A DNA stretch of 64,000 nt from Pirellula staleyi DSM 6068. GTDB taxonomy: Bacteria; Planctomycetota; Planctomycetia; Pirellulales; Pirellulaceae. Where the stretch lies: contig CAMCMB010000023.1 of the NCBI GenBank assembly GCA_945875845.1, positions 17,048 through 81,047 on the forward strand, written 5' to 3'. Below, piece by piece: positions 7,354 to 16,147 of the stretch. Below the pieces are notes generated by a model. That model was given only the letters and a program-made list of their open reading frames with translations. It did not search any database and had not been told where the DNA came from. The position numbers and the translations under genes are program-made. Positions within the stretch are counted from its first letter, which is position 1, and the number at the start of each line of letters is the position of its first letter.

Positions 7354-9357
7354 GTGAAGTTGTTCGGTAACGATACAATTGGGTCTCGTATCTTAATTCA
7401 TTTCCCTTGTGGAGACCCTTTTTCAATCGCAACTACGACCCTAGAACTTGTTAAGCACTTCCAGCAGCTACGTACTTGGTTAAGCATGGAGTCGGATGCG
7501 GAACGTCAGCGAATGATCGAACGCCGCAAGATTCGTACACAAGCAAATGCGGAGGCTCGCGGTGATACTTTGATCGATCTTGTCATCGAAGACCACCGGA
7601 CGGGATTGGGTGGACGGTTTTTGGTTACGTTCGTGAAACGCAACCGAACGCAAACTCTTCCTTGGAACCGTTTTCGTGTCGGTTCGCCCGTGATTGTCGC
7701 GGATGAGCTTGAGGAACACGACTCGGAATATGGAATCGTCTGCAGCCGGAACGTCGGCTCAATCGAAGTCGCCTTCGATGAATGGCCCGAAGGAGATCGT
7801 TTCCGATTGGATTTATCGGCGGATGAGATTACTCGAAATAGGCAATTGACTGCGCTGAGTGCGGTTGGCAATGCTCGCGGTCGTGTGGCACAACTTCGTG
7901 AAATCTTGCTTGGGGCGAGAGAGCCTCGCTTCGATGCGCTTGCCCCGTTCGTCATCGATCCGAAGTTTAACGAATCGCAACAACAAGCCATTCAGTTCGC
8001 CCTTTCAAGCCGAGATCTTGCGATCATTCATGGTCCACCGGGTACAGGAAAAACCACCACCGTCGTCGAACTCATTCGTCAGTCCGTAGACAAAGGAATG
8101 AAGGTTCTGGCCTGCGCTCCAAGCAACACAGGTGTGGACAACCTCCTAGAGAAGCTGATTGCCAATCGTGTACGGGTGGTTCGCATTGGTCACCCCGCTC
8201 GGGTTCAGGAGGATTTGCAACCTTATACGCTCGACGCCTTAGTCGAATCCGACCCAGCCACAAAAGTGGTTTCCGATATGTTGCGAGAAGCGGAAAAGAT
8301 CGCTCGCAAGGCAGGCAAGTACACTCGCGCTAAGCCAGTGCCTGGTTCTCGCAACGACATGCGTCAAGAATCTCGCCAGTTGCGAGAGGACGCAAAACTT
8401 TACGAACGCCAGATCATCGCCAATATTCTGGATCGAGCAGATGTAATTTGTGCCACCACCAATTTCGACCCGGACATCCTCGGCGACAGGCAATTCGACT
8501 TGGCGGTCGTCGATGAAGCATGCCAAAGCACCGAGCCAGGTAGTTGGCCTGTCGTCTTGCGAGCGGATCGAATCGTATTGGCGGGCGATCATTGCCAGCT
8601 CCCACCCACCATCATCTCAACGGAGGCTGCCGAGCAAGGATTCGCGATCAGTTTGATGGAACGACTCATTCGCACCTATGGTGACAAAACGACTAGGCAG
8701 CTCAATGTTCAGTATCGAATGCATGAGCAAATCATGCAGTACTCTTCGAATTGTTTTTATGAGGGGAGTCTGATTGCGCACGATTCGGTTCGCACACACT
8801 TGTTGAGCGATTTGATCCAACCACCGCAATCACCCATAACACTTTCGCCTGTAACGTTTGTGGACACGGCTGGCGCAGGTTGGGAGGAACAACCCGAACC
8901 TGACGGGGAGAGTCGTTTTAATCCCCAGGAGGGTCAATGGATTCTCAAGCAATTGCGAGAACTCTGCAATCTGGGCATCCCTCCCGAGGGCATCGCCGTG
9001 ATTGCTCCCTATGCAGCTCAAGTGCGCTGGTTGAGACAACAGTGCCCATTTCGCGCGATCGAAATCGATACGGTAGATGGGTTTCAGGGCCGTGAAAAGG
9101 AGGCCATTCTCATCACGCTCGTTCGGTCCAACTCCAACTCTGAAATTGGATTCCTGGCGGATACGCGTCGAATGAACGTGGCTTTGACACGAGCCAAACG
9201 CAAACTGATTGTTATCGGAGACAGCGCGACGCTCGCGACCAATGAGTTCTATGCAAACATGATCGACTACGTCCAAGCTATTGGCGGCTATCGATCCATT
9301 TGGGAATGGGAATACGACGAACTACCGGTTGACCATCAATCCAACGTCGATACCTGA
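7354..9357 (+). CDS. SF1 helicase of the IGHMBP2/DNA2-NAM7 type
   Basis: A 667-residue DNA/RNA helicase of superfamily 1. An N-terminal beta-barrel (1B-like) region precedes the Walker A motif GPPGTGKTTTVVEL near residue 230. Then come DLAVVDEACQS (motif II), LNVQYRMHEQI (motif IV-type), VIAPYAAQVRWL, DTVDGFQGREKEAIL (motif V) and RRMNVALTRAKRKLIVIGD (motif VI). This order matches the human SMUBP2-like bacterial family. The start is a GTG at 7354; the ATG at 7486 would delete LELVKHFQQLRTWLSME, which resembles the family N-terminus, so I keep the longer form. It stands alone; a role in nucleic-acid repair or RNA remodelling is inferred from the family only. Confidence 0.92.
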   Translation: MKLFGNDTIGSRILIHFPCGDPFSIATTTLELVKHFQQLRTWLSMESDAERQRMIERRKIRTQANAEARGDTLIDLVIEDHRTGLGGRFLVTFVKRNRTQTLPWNRFRVGSPVIVADELEEHDSEYGIVCSRNVGSIEVAFDEWPEGDRFRLDLSADEITRNRQLTALSAVGNARGRVAQLREILLGAREPRFDALAPFVIDPKFNESQQQAIQFALSSRDLAIIHGPPGTGKTTTVVELIRQSVDKGMKVLACAPSNTGVDNLLEKLIANRVRVVRIGHPARVQEDLQPYTLDALVESDPATKVVSDMLREAEKIARKAGKYTRAKPVPGSRNDMRQESRQLREDAKLYERQIIANILDRADVICATTNFDPDILGDRQFDLAVVDEACQSTEPGSWPVVLRADRIVLAGDHCQLPPTIISTEAAEQGFAISLMERLIRTYGDKTTRQLNVQYRMHEQIMQYSSNCFYEGSLIAHDSVRTHLLSDLIQPPQSPITLSPVTFVDTAGAGWEEQPEPDGESRFNPQEGQWILKQLRELCNLGIPPEGIAVIAPYAAQVRWLRQQCPFRAIEIDTVDGFQGREKEAILITLVRSNSNSEIGFLADTRRMNVALTRAKRKLIVIGDSATLATNEFYANMIDYVQAIGGYRSIWEWEYDELPVDHQSNVDT

Positions 9358-9777
9358 AGTGAATGGTGTTGCCACACATAAATGGCGACAATCGGATTTC
9401 GCCGCTGGATGCCCTGGAAGTGATCAATTTCTTGAACCAAACTGGGAGCGGAGAAGGAGAATGCGGTAGTCGGCGGGTGGAGGATATTCCATTAACAAGG
9501 GAATGGACAGATGCGGTAGATATGCAGAATGGGTAAGATTCTTTCACGGATTTTGAATTGACTGGAGGTAGAGGTAGAGGAGTTTCCCCAATAATTCCCT
9601 TGGTTTCGCCTTTGAATCGCTTGGCCGACCCATGAAAAAAAGCGTAAATTATGAGGGTTCAGTTTTCGAGGGCTGGACGATTTTTGATTGCTGGTCAATA
9701 CTGACGAATAAATCTCAGTCGAGCTGAGATTTTAAGTCGTATGCAAATTGAAAATCCTCTATTTACAGGTAAGTCGA
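9358..9777. other. Intergenic region without recognised features
   Basis: About 420 bases. It contains a few loose GGTAGA words and an AT-rich stretch near 9680-9770 that is probably the promoter region of the next gene. No gene or RNA is seen. Confidence 0.5.
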
Positions 9778-10872
9778 ATGAGTTTAGTAGATCTGATCAA
9801 GAATCAAATAACGCCTGACGTGTTGGGAAAGTTGGCTGGACAAATTGGAGCGAGCGAGACCCAAACCAAGTCTTTGGTAGGTGCTGCGGTTCCGACGCTG
9901 TTATCAGCCCTTGCAGGCTCCGCTTCCCAAGCCGGCGGCGTACAGAAAATGTTGTCTGCCTTGAGCGGCCTTGGCTCGATGGGCGATATGTTTTCAGGGG
10001 CTACCCAAGAGAAAGGGAGTGGAATCCTCAGTTCTTTGTTGGGGGGAAGCGCTCTCTCCGGCATCGTTTCGATGCTCGCTAAATTCTCAGGAATTGGTGG
10101 GGATTCGACCAGCAAGCTTCTTGGTTACCTAGCACCCATGGTGCTCGGAGGAGTCATGAGCTCGTTCAAGGGAAAAACTCCTGACGCTCAAGGCCTAACG
10201 AATTTGTTTGCCGAAAACAAGAGTGCCATTGCGAATGCAATGCCTTCCGGACTTTCGCTGGCCAATATTCCAGGATTTTCCAATGCGAGCGAAACCGTCC
10301 GTGCGGCCGCTGGAACCGCAACCCGAACCGTTGGTCGTGCAGCCGAGACTGCTACCGAAGCTGCGTCGCCACTGAAGTATTTGCTTCCTCTCTTGGGGCT
10401 TGCCGCCTTGCTGGGTGGTGCATGGTGGTTCTTTAATCAAGCACCGGCCGTAGTGGTACCCCCCGCAAAGACACCAGACGTCGTGGCGCCGAGCATTCCG
10501 GAAGTCACTTTGCCTGCGGTTCCTGCAGTTCCTGAGGTTCCTACCATTTCTGCAGAAGCGGTGAAGCTTGGCGGAGATCTTACTGGTTGGTTCACTTCAC
10601 TGAACGAATCGCTCGGCGGGATCAAGGATGTGGCCTCCGCGGAAGCAGTAATTCCTAAACTCAAGGACGCAGTCAGCCAGCTGGATTCGGCAAAGTCCGC
10701 ATTTGACACGCTACCTGCTGTTGGCAAGTCCTCCATTTTGTCCATCGTGACATCGAACCTTGAAGCTCTCAAGGATTTGATCGCCAAGGTGACCGGTATT
10801 CCAGGTGTCAGCGACCTTGTGAAACCATTGACCGATTCGCTTCTGAAGACGCTTACTTCCTTGGGCAACTAA
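9778..10872 (+). CDS. DUF937-type protein with a C-terminal membrane segment and tail
   Basis: A 364-residue protein. Residues 1-130 match the DUF937 pattern (MSLVDLIKNQITPDVLGKLA, then GASETQTKSLVGAAVPTLLS), a small helical glycine/serine-rich domain. A hydrophobic helix, LLPLLGLAALLGGAWWFF (about residues 211-228), follows. A proline/valine-rich linker (VVVPPAKTPDVVAPSIPEVTLPA split by acidic residues) then leads to a helical C-terminal domain of about 110 residues, probably extracytoplasmic. I start at the ATG at 9778, because the DUF937 domain begins there; a TTG 30 bases upstream keeps the frame open. The function of DUF937 is unknown. Confidence 0.8.
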   Translation: MSLVDLIKNQITPDVLGKLAGQIGASETQTKSLVGAAVPTLLSALAGSASQAGGVQKMLSALSGLGSMGDMFSGATQEKGSGILSSLLGGSALSGIVSMLAKFSGIGGDSTSKLLGYLAPMVLGGVMSSFKGKTPDAQGLTNLFAENKSAIANAMPSGLSLANIPGFSNASETVRAAAGTATRTVGRAAETATEAASPLKYLLPLLGLAALLGGAWWFFNQAPAVVVPPAKTPDVVAPSIPEVTLPAVPAVPEVPTISAEAVKLGGDLTGWFTSLNESLGGIKDVASAEAVIPKLKDAVSQLDSAKSAFDTLPAVGKSSILSIVTSNLEALKDLIAKVTGIPGVSDLVKPLTDSLLKTLTSLGN

Positions 10873-10964
10873 GGTTCAATCGAAGGGTCTTGGCATGATT
10901 TGAGACCTTGAGAAGCAGTAATCGGTTGGGTCTTTTTATTCATTGGTAGGATGGAGCTAGTTCT

Positions 10965-11441
10965 ATGGGAAAAGGTCTTTGTGTAATGTTGTTGTCGTTA
11001 TTCGTACTTTCCAAGTCCGGTAATGCGGACGACAACATGAAGGCCTTTCCGCCTGCCGATGAAGGAATGTCCCGAATGGTTCTTCAGCTCCCTGAAAGGG
11101 GTGACGAAACGCTTTTCAAGGTCGAGGTGCTGGTAGGTAAATCGGTTTTGACGGATGAGCAGAATCGGTATTTTTTTGCGGGTAAGCTTCAAGAGGAAAC
11201 CATTCAAGGCTGGGGGTTTACGCGTTACTTGGTAAGGGATTTGGGGCCCATGGCTGGCACCAAGGTGGGCGTCGATCCAAACGCCCCGAAAGTGAATCGA
11301 TTCGTTAGCCTCGGTGGTGAACCTTTCATCGTTCGCTACAACAGTCGTTTACCAATCGTTGTCTATGTGCCCAATGGAGTGGAAGTCCGCTATCGCCTTT
11401 GGAAAGCCGAGCCAGAAACGAAAGCCATAGAAAAGGGTTAA
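10965..11441 (+). CDS. eco: Ecotin-family serine protease inhibitor
   Basis: A 158-residue exported protein with a signal peptide (about residues 1-21). Ecotin is a periplasmic dimer that blocks trypsin-fold serine proteases. Strong family matches are FPPADEGMSRMVLQLP, ETLFKVEVLVGKSV, GGEPFIVRYNSRLPIVVYVPNG and VEVRYRLWKAE, which align end to end with E. coli ecotin. The reactive-loop region reads PMAGTKVGVDP, placing Lys at the P1 position where E. coli has Met. Both cysteines of the E. coli disulfide are absent. The ATG at 10965 has GTAGGATGGAG upstream. Neighbours are unrelated, so the target may be host, predator or self proteases. Confidence 0.92.
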   Translation: MGKGLCVMLLSLFVLSKSGNADDNMKAFPPADEGMSRMVLQLPERGDETLFKVEVLVGKSVLTDEQNRYFFAGKLQEETIQGWGFTRYLVRDLGPMAGTKVGVDPNAPKVNRFVSLGGEPFIVRYNSRLPIVVYVPNGVEVRYRLWKAEPETKAIEKG

Positions 11442-11575
11442 ACGTTGTCTCGCATGACTAGGTTGGCTTGAAGCCCGAGAACCGGTAGCAACGATGCGTT
11501 GAGAGACGAATGGTACTCAACCTTTAGCCCAATTGTTCCTCCTCTGTCGTGAAATCGGAAGTGTTTTAGCGCGAT

Positions 11576-12367
11576 ATGTTTTACTGGATCTACGATATTC
11601 CGATTTGGCAACTGGCCGTCTTGATCTCAGGCGGATTTGTCTTGGTGTATTGGATTGGGGCTATTTTCTTAAGTCCCATCCTACGTCGTTTGGTGCGATC
11701 GACTGCTGGTAGCAACGACGTTGTCGGTTACATTCTTTCCAGCTTTGGCGTCTTCTATGGTTTGTTGCTGGGTCTGATCGCGATCGCCGCCCATCAAAAC
11801 TATACGGACGTCGAAGAAGCCGTGGCGAAAGAGGCCATCGCCTTATCAGCACTCTATCAGGATTCCAAGGCGTTTCCGGAACCGTTCGGTCAAAACCTTC
11901 GCTGGCTGCTCCGCGATTACACTCGGTATGTTATCAAGTACGCTTGGCCACTACAGCAAAAAGGAGTTGTCCCTCAGGGTGGAAGAGTGAGGGTCGTTGC
12001 GTTCCACGAGAAGCTGTTGTCCTTCGAGCCGCAGACAAGCCGGGAATCGATCATTCAAGCCGAGACTCTCCGTCAATTCAATCACTTTTTTGAATGTCGA
12101 CGCATGCGACTTCACTCCATTACCACCTGCATCCCACCGATCATGTGGTATGTCGTGGGCGTGGGAGCCCTAATCAATTTGGTCATAGTTTGGATGTTCG
12201 ATATGAGGCTCATTACCCAATTTGCACTTGGTGGGCTGCTCTCGCTTTTTCTAGGCACGATGATGTTTTTAATTGCGGCCATGGACAACCCATTGCGAGG
12301 TGAGGTAAGTGTAACGCCTGAGGCCTTTGAAGACGTACATAGGATTATGATGGACGAAGCCTACTGA
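11576..12367 (+). CDS. DUF4239-type membrane protein
   Basis: A 263-residue integral membrane protein with two hydrophobic helices near the N-terminus (about residues 12-35 and 50-72) and two near the C-terminus (about 193-215 and 218-240). The cytosolic helical middle includes ALYQDSKAFPEPFGQNLRWL and DYTRYVI. This arrangement and the EEAVAKEAIALSALY segment fit the DUF4239 (bestrophin-like) family. No substrate is known; an anion-channel role is suggested for the superfamily only. It lies 134 bases after the ecotin gene. Confidence 0.75.
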   Translation: MFYWIYDIPIWQLAVLISGGFVLVYWIGAIFLSPILRRLVRSTAGSNDVVGYILSSFGVFYGLLLGLIAIAAHQNYTDVEEAVAKEAIALSALYQDSKAFPEPFGQNLRWLLRDYTRYVIKYAWPLQQKGVVPQGGRVRVVAFHEKLLSFEPQTSRESIIQAETLRQFNHFFECRRMRLHSITTCIPPIMWYVVGVGALINLVIVWMFDMRLITQFALGGLLSLFLGTMMFLIAAMDNPLRGEVSVTPEAFEDVHRIMMDEAY

Positions 12368-12479
12368 GGCTGGACCAGGCATGAACCCGAAAAGAGTTTA
12401 ACTTGCCCCCGACCCTTCCCAATCTAGGTGCGTTTCCACTTGTTAAGGTTGGCTGCAAACATACGCGAGGAACAATACG

Positions 12480-13766
12480 TTGAAGAGTTTTCAAAGCGGT
12501 AGTCAAACCCGTCGAGACTGGTTGAAACAAGGCGGTAAGGCCGCAGCCTTGGCCGCACTGCCAGGTTGTAGTACTCGGCTCGTCCCGGTTGGTCAAAATA
12601 CGGTGAAGGTCGGTTTGCTCCACTCACAAACCGGGACGATGGCGATTAGCGAAACGTCGTTGCGTGATGCGGGGCTTTTGGCGATTGAGGAGATTAACGC
12701 TGCAGGCGGAGTGTTGGGTTATCCAATTGAACCCGTTGTGGAAGATGGACGCTCGCGGTTCTCAGACGAGTTTCCCAGGCAAGCTCGAAAACTGCTTTCC
12801 GACGAGAAGGTTGCGGCGGTCTTCGGTTGTTGGACGTCATCGAGCCGCAAGGCTGTCCTACCGTTGTTTGAACAGTTGAACGGCTTACTTTTTTATCCGG
12901 TACAGTACGAAGGCAACGAATCTTCCAAGAACATCATCTACACCGGAGCGACGCCGAACCAACAAATTCTGCCAGCCCTCGACTGGTTTACCAGTGCGGC
13001 AGGGGGATCGCATAAGCGTTTTTATCTCGTGGGCGCAGACTATGTTTACCCAAGAACCGCCAACTTCATTGTCAAGAAGCACCTTGAGTCGCACGGCGTT
13101 TCCGTTGTTGGTGAGCAGTATGCCGCGTTAGGTCAACAAGACTTCAAGGATATCGTCAACGCAATCAAGAAGTCCGACGCGGATATCATTCTCAGTACGA
13201 TCAACGGCGATAGCAACCTTGGTTTTTACAGTGTGTTAGCAGCCCAGGGGATCACCGCCGACAGAATTCCGGTTTTAGCGACCAGCGTCGGTGAAGACGA
13301 GCTTCGGAGTCTACTCCCGTCTCAGGTTCAGGGGCACTATTCGGCCTGGACCTATTTCCAGAGTCTGGATAATCCTCAGAACAAGCGATTCGTCGATCTT
13401 TGGAAGCGAGAGTTCGGCAGGGATCGTGTGACCGATGATCCGATCGAGGCCGCTTATACCCAGGTCTATCTTTGGAAGCTTGCCGCTGAGAAAGCTGGCA
13501 GCTTTGAGGTGGACAAGGTTCGCAAGGCGTTAGGTAGCCTCGCCCCTTTCGATGCTCCGAGCGGTAAGGTCAAAATTGATCCGAAAACGCAGCATATGTA
13601 TAAGCATTTTCGATTAGGCAAGGTGCGCGAAGATCGACAGTTCGAAATCGTACACGAGTCCCCGGACTGGATCGCCCCTTTCCCATACCCTCAAGTTGCC
13701 TTCCCCGGTTGGAAATGCGACTGGACCAGCGATGGGCTCACTCAAGGCGAACCGGTCGCGATATAG
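12480..13766 (+). CDS. urtA: UrtA-type urea/amide ABC transporter substrate-binding lipoprotein, orphan
   Basis: A 428-residue type I periplasmic binding protein. The N-terminus combines a twin-arginine motif (TRRDWLK) with a lipobox-like LPGC near residues 26-29, so it is probably a Tat-exported lipoprotein. The mature part (VKVGLLHSQTGTMAISE, AVFGCWTSSSRKAVLP, FYPVQYEGNESSKNI, GADYVYPRTAN) matches urea/short-amide receptors UrtA and FmdD closely. The only sensible start is TTG at 12480, with GCGAGGAAC upstream. No urtBCDE permease or ATPase genes follow: a palindrome and convergent genes come next. The receptor may serve a distant transporter or a sensor. Confidence 0.85.
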   Translation: MKSFQSGSQTRRDWLKQGGKAAALAALPGCSTRLVPVGQNTVKVGLLHSQTGTMAISETSLRDAGLLAIEEINAAGGVLGYPIEPVVEDGRSRFSDEFPRQARKLLSDEKVAAVFGCWTSSSRKAVLPLFEQLNGLLFYPVQYEGNESSKNIIYTGATPNQQILPALDWFTSAAGGSHKRFYLVGADYVYPRTANFIVKKHLESHGVSVVGEQYAALGQQDFKDIVNAIKKSDADIILSTINGDSNLGFYSVLAAQGITADRIPVLATSVGEDELRSLLPSQVQGHYSAWTYFQSLDNPQNKRFVDLWKREFGRDRVTDDPIEAAYTQVYLWKLAAEKAGSFEVDKVRKALGSLAPFDAPSGKVKIDPKTQHMYKHFRLGKVREDRQFEIVHESPDWIAPFPYPQVAFPGWKCDWTSDGLTQGEPVAI

Positions 13767-13853
13767 CTCCTAGGGTGACGCGAGTTAGTCCAGCAGGAGC
13801 TTTGGCACCTCTATCAGCAACGGTGCAATTAGAAAAATCTTCCGACAGTCATC

Positions 13854-13914
13854 GGGAGGGTGAGGCTCCTGCCGAACCATTGCGTCGTAAGCTCGGCAGG
13901 AGCCTCGCCCTCCC
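13854..13914. repeat. Palindromic intergenic element, family A, copy 2
   Basis: Arms at 13854-13875 and 13893-13914 match the copy at 4393-4455, with the same 17-base loop except one base. A second small dyad and the tail AAAGATGTTTAGAG (13931-13944) follow, as in copy 1. It sits between the convergent urtA-like and LapA-like genes and may act as a two-way stop. Confidence 0.9.
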
Positions 13915-14026
13915 ATGGATTCCCCATGGGAAAGATGTTTAGAGGAGTGGGTGAGGATCCTCGCTCTCCCTTTTCGGCGATGTTTCTGTTGATTGTCATT
14001 TCTGTCGCGATCCGTTCGGGAATGAA

Positions 14027-14233
14027 TCACTTTTGAAGAAGCCGCTTGGCGATTTCAACGAGTCCCCAGCCCGATAACATACCCATCACGTAGGTCCCTA
14101 GGATCAAAAAGATCTTAGGCAGACTCATCGACCACACCAGTAACGCGACATCAACCGGCTCGCGATTTTGGATGGCAAAGGTTAGGACGAGGAGAGACAA
14201 AAGGACAAAAAGTGCGGTAGTTACATAGCGCAT
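14027..14233 (-). CDS. Small LapA-domain (DUF1049) membrane protein
   Basis: A 68-residue protein with two hydrophobic helices (about residues 5-21 and 36-58) joined by IQNREPVDVALLVWSMSLP. The NREPVDV turn is characteristic of LapA/DUF1049 proteins, which in E. coli help regulate lipopolysaccharide assembly. It is the last gene of a three-gene minus-strand unit and starts 2 bases after the AIM24 stop. Function here is inferred from family only. Confidence 0.75.
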   Translation of the reverse strand: MRYVTTALFVLLSLLVLTFAIQNREPVDVALLVWSMSLPKIFLILGTYVMGMLSGWGLVEIAKRLLQK

Positions 14234-14235
14234 AT

Positions 14236-14925
14236 TTAAGTGGTTGCTCGTGAAGGGAGATCGTTGTTTGGAGTTCGCATTTGCTTCATGTAGTAACGCC
14301 AGTAAGGCGTTGGATTGATCAACAATTTTCCTGGTCCGCTGTAGACTCGGACGAATCCCTCGCCTGAGGTGAATCGTCCAAGATAGTTTTTGGTAGGCCT
14401 ACGAATGCAGAATCCAACGTCTGCGGTTCGACAGACCACGTAATTGCCTTCCGCCACAAATTCCTGACCGGGTTGAAGAATCAGCTCTTCGATGGGTCCG
14501 CGGGTCGTGAGGACGACCTGCCCAAAGCCGCTGACCTTCGTTTGCAAGTAGACCAAGCCTTCGCCAGCCCACAGACTGGTCAGCGTCCGCTCGCGATGAA
14601 ACTTCACATCGACTGACCCTTCGGATGCCCAATAAATGCCACGCTCTAAAATCCATGACTCGCCGCGCATCTGCATAACGTGAAATCCGCCTAGAGATGA
14701 CTCAAGCGTGATAATGCCTGTGCCTGTATAGGTTGGTCGGTAGACCGATTCGTCGGCCATCAGGGAACGAAGTATCCCACCGAACGACGGGATAAGTTTC
14801 GAATGGATGGAAATGTCACCGATCAGATAGCATAACGCCCCCGACTCAACTCGCACCATTTCATGTTGGAGGTGGATATCGACCCATCGCATGCCCTCCC
14901 GTTCGCAAACGTCGAATTTGGCCAT
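14236..14925 (-). CDS. AIM24 family protein
   Basis: A 229-residue all-beta protein. The repeated patterns VESGALCYLIGDI, GTGIITLESSLGGFHVMQM, GLVYLQTKVSGFGQVVLTTRGPIEEL and FVAEGNYVVCRT are typical of the AIM24/DUF124 double-beta-barrel family. The family is named from a yeast mitochondrial membrane-organisation protein; the bacterial role is unknown. Its ATG overlaps the stop of the upstream zinc-ribbon gene in a TAATG arrangement, so the two are translationally coupled. The C-terminal WRYYMKQMRTP is basic and aromatic, perhaps membrane-associated. Confidence 0.85.
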   Translation of the reverse strand: MAKFDVCEREGMRWVDIHLQHEMVRVESGALCYLIGDISIHSKLIPSFGGILRSLMADESVYRPTYTGTGIITLESSLGGFHVMQMRGESWILERGIYWASEGSVDVKFHRERTLTSLWAGEGLVYLQTKVSGFGQVVLTTRGPIEELILQPGQEFVAEGNYVVCRTADVGFCIRRPTKNYLGRFTSGEGFVRVYSGPGKLLINPTPYWRYYMKQMRTPNNDLPSRATT

Positions 14926-15518
14926 TAGTGTTCCGAAGCCTCAGTCTTGATTTCCTTCGCCGGTTGTTGGCAGCGAATGCATGTTCGATAGGTCGATGAT
15001 CGCTCATGCGTGACCATCGATTCGGTACCAAAGATATTGAACCCATTTTTCTGCAACCAAGTTCCGCCAGCGACGAAGACTAAAATTGCGAAGAAAAAAC
15101 CAAACCACAACGTGGTGAAGTACCAAGCGAAAAGGCCGGCGACGAATGCGATGCCCAGCCAAAATGGCCAATAGCCGTCAACAGGTTCGGAATAGATAAG
15201 GGGAGCTTCTTTCTTCTCTTGCAGGCCGTCGCATACTCCACAGATCAACTTGCCGTAGTATCCGCAGTCTTGGTTGACACATTCGAGTTGAGGATCGGAG
15301 GGGAGAAGGCGTGCGCGGCAATGGAAACAATAGTAGTTCCGACACGTGGCGCAGTGGTAAGCGTCTGGGTCGACGGATGAGCCACAGATGGGACATTTGC
15401 CAACGTCGCCCCGCCTCTCTATTGGGTGATTCGGCGGTTCTTGAACCGCAGTTTCGCCCGACTTGTCGTATTCATTTACGATTGTCTCGTGCGTCGGAGT
15501 TTGGTTTTCAACCGTCAT
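14925..15518 (-). CDS. Zinc-ribbon membrane protein
   Basis: A 197-residue protein. Paired CxxC and CxxH-type motifs (CPICGSS, YHCATCRNYYCFHCRARLLP, CVNQDCGYYGKLICGVC) form a multi-zinc module at about residues 40-100. Two adjacent membrane helices (WPFWLGIAFVAGLFAWYF and FGFFFAILVFVAGGTWL) follow, then a C-terminal tail with another CIRC pair. It is probably anchored with the zinc module in the cytosol. I start at the ATG at 15518; the frame stays open 131 codons upstream, but that part is not protein-like. It heads the unit with AIM24 and LapA-like genes. Function unknown. Confidence 0.72.
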   Translation of the reverse strand: MTVENQTPTHETIVNEYDKSGETAVQEPPNHPIERRGDVGKCPICGSSVDPDAYHCATCRNYYCFHCRARLLPSDPQLECVNQDCGYYGKLICGVCDGLQEKKEAPLIYSEPVDGYWPFWLGIAFVAGLFAWYFTTLWFGFFFAILVFVAGGTWLQKNGFNIFGTESMVTHERSSTYRTCIRCQQPAKEIKTEASEH

Positions 15519-16147
15519 GACAAGTGCTTTCTGACGAATAACAATAGGGTGGGAATGGACAATTCGTTTGACGGCAGGTTTGCAATCGCAAACCGGGGTC
15601 GACGGTAGGATCAGCATTCGCGATCGCTTTGCCGTCGCACATCGGAATTTCGCCACTTCTGAGCTCTCGAAGTCGAACTCTGTGTTTAGGCGAGCAGTAG
15701 GTTGAAAGATACCTGTTAAAACGGAGGGTAGATTGAGACCCTTGTCCCGTCCAAATATCGGATCGGGACATTGGTCCCAATCACGTTTTGATAGTTTCCA
15801 GACAGCCGCTCGCCTTACAAATCGGATATTGTGGTGACCCTGATTCGAACCGTCAAGCGGATAGGATTCGGTCAAAAATAAGTTCCGAGTTTGTCCAACC
15901 GAGGTGGGCATCGCATCGTGGTTGCGGCACCGCTCCCAATCGTACCTGATTCAACAGCAACTCGCTTTAACGCTCGCCAAACTGAAATGGCAGACGTCGT
16001 GGTTCCGTTACCGAAAGGAGGGCAAAACGGAATTATTTCCCCATAAAGCGGTCGAGGGGCGGTATCCTACGCCAAAGCAGTGCCATTTTATGCTAATTTG
16101 TACACCGCAGTTCCTTTCCTGTTTGTTTCGTTTTGAGGTTTTATCTT
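15519..16147. other. Divergent intergenic region
   Basis: About 630 bases between the zinc-ribbon and DUF1559 genes. It should hold promoters for both operons. Open frames cross it on both strands but none has protein-like composition or a supported start. A TTCGAA word near 15850 does not sit in a tRNA fold. Confidence 0.5.

Noticed and set aside
15830..15860. tRNA-like TTCGAA word on the minus strand
   Set aside because: The surrounding bases do not pair as a T-arm or acceptor stem and there is no anticodon arm.
15519..15911. 131-residue N-terminal extension of the zinc-ribbon protein
   Set aside because: No similarity or signal, a better ATG exists at 15518, and the region is expected to be promoter DNA.
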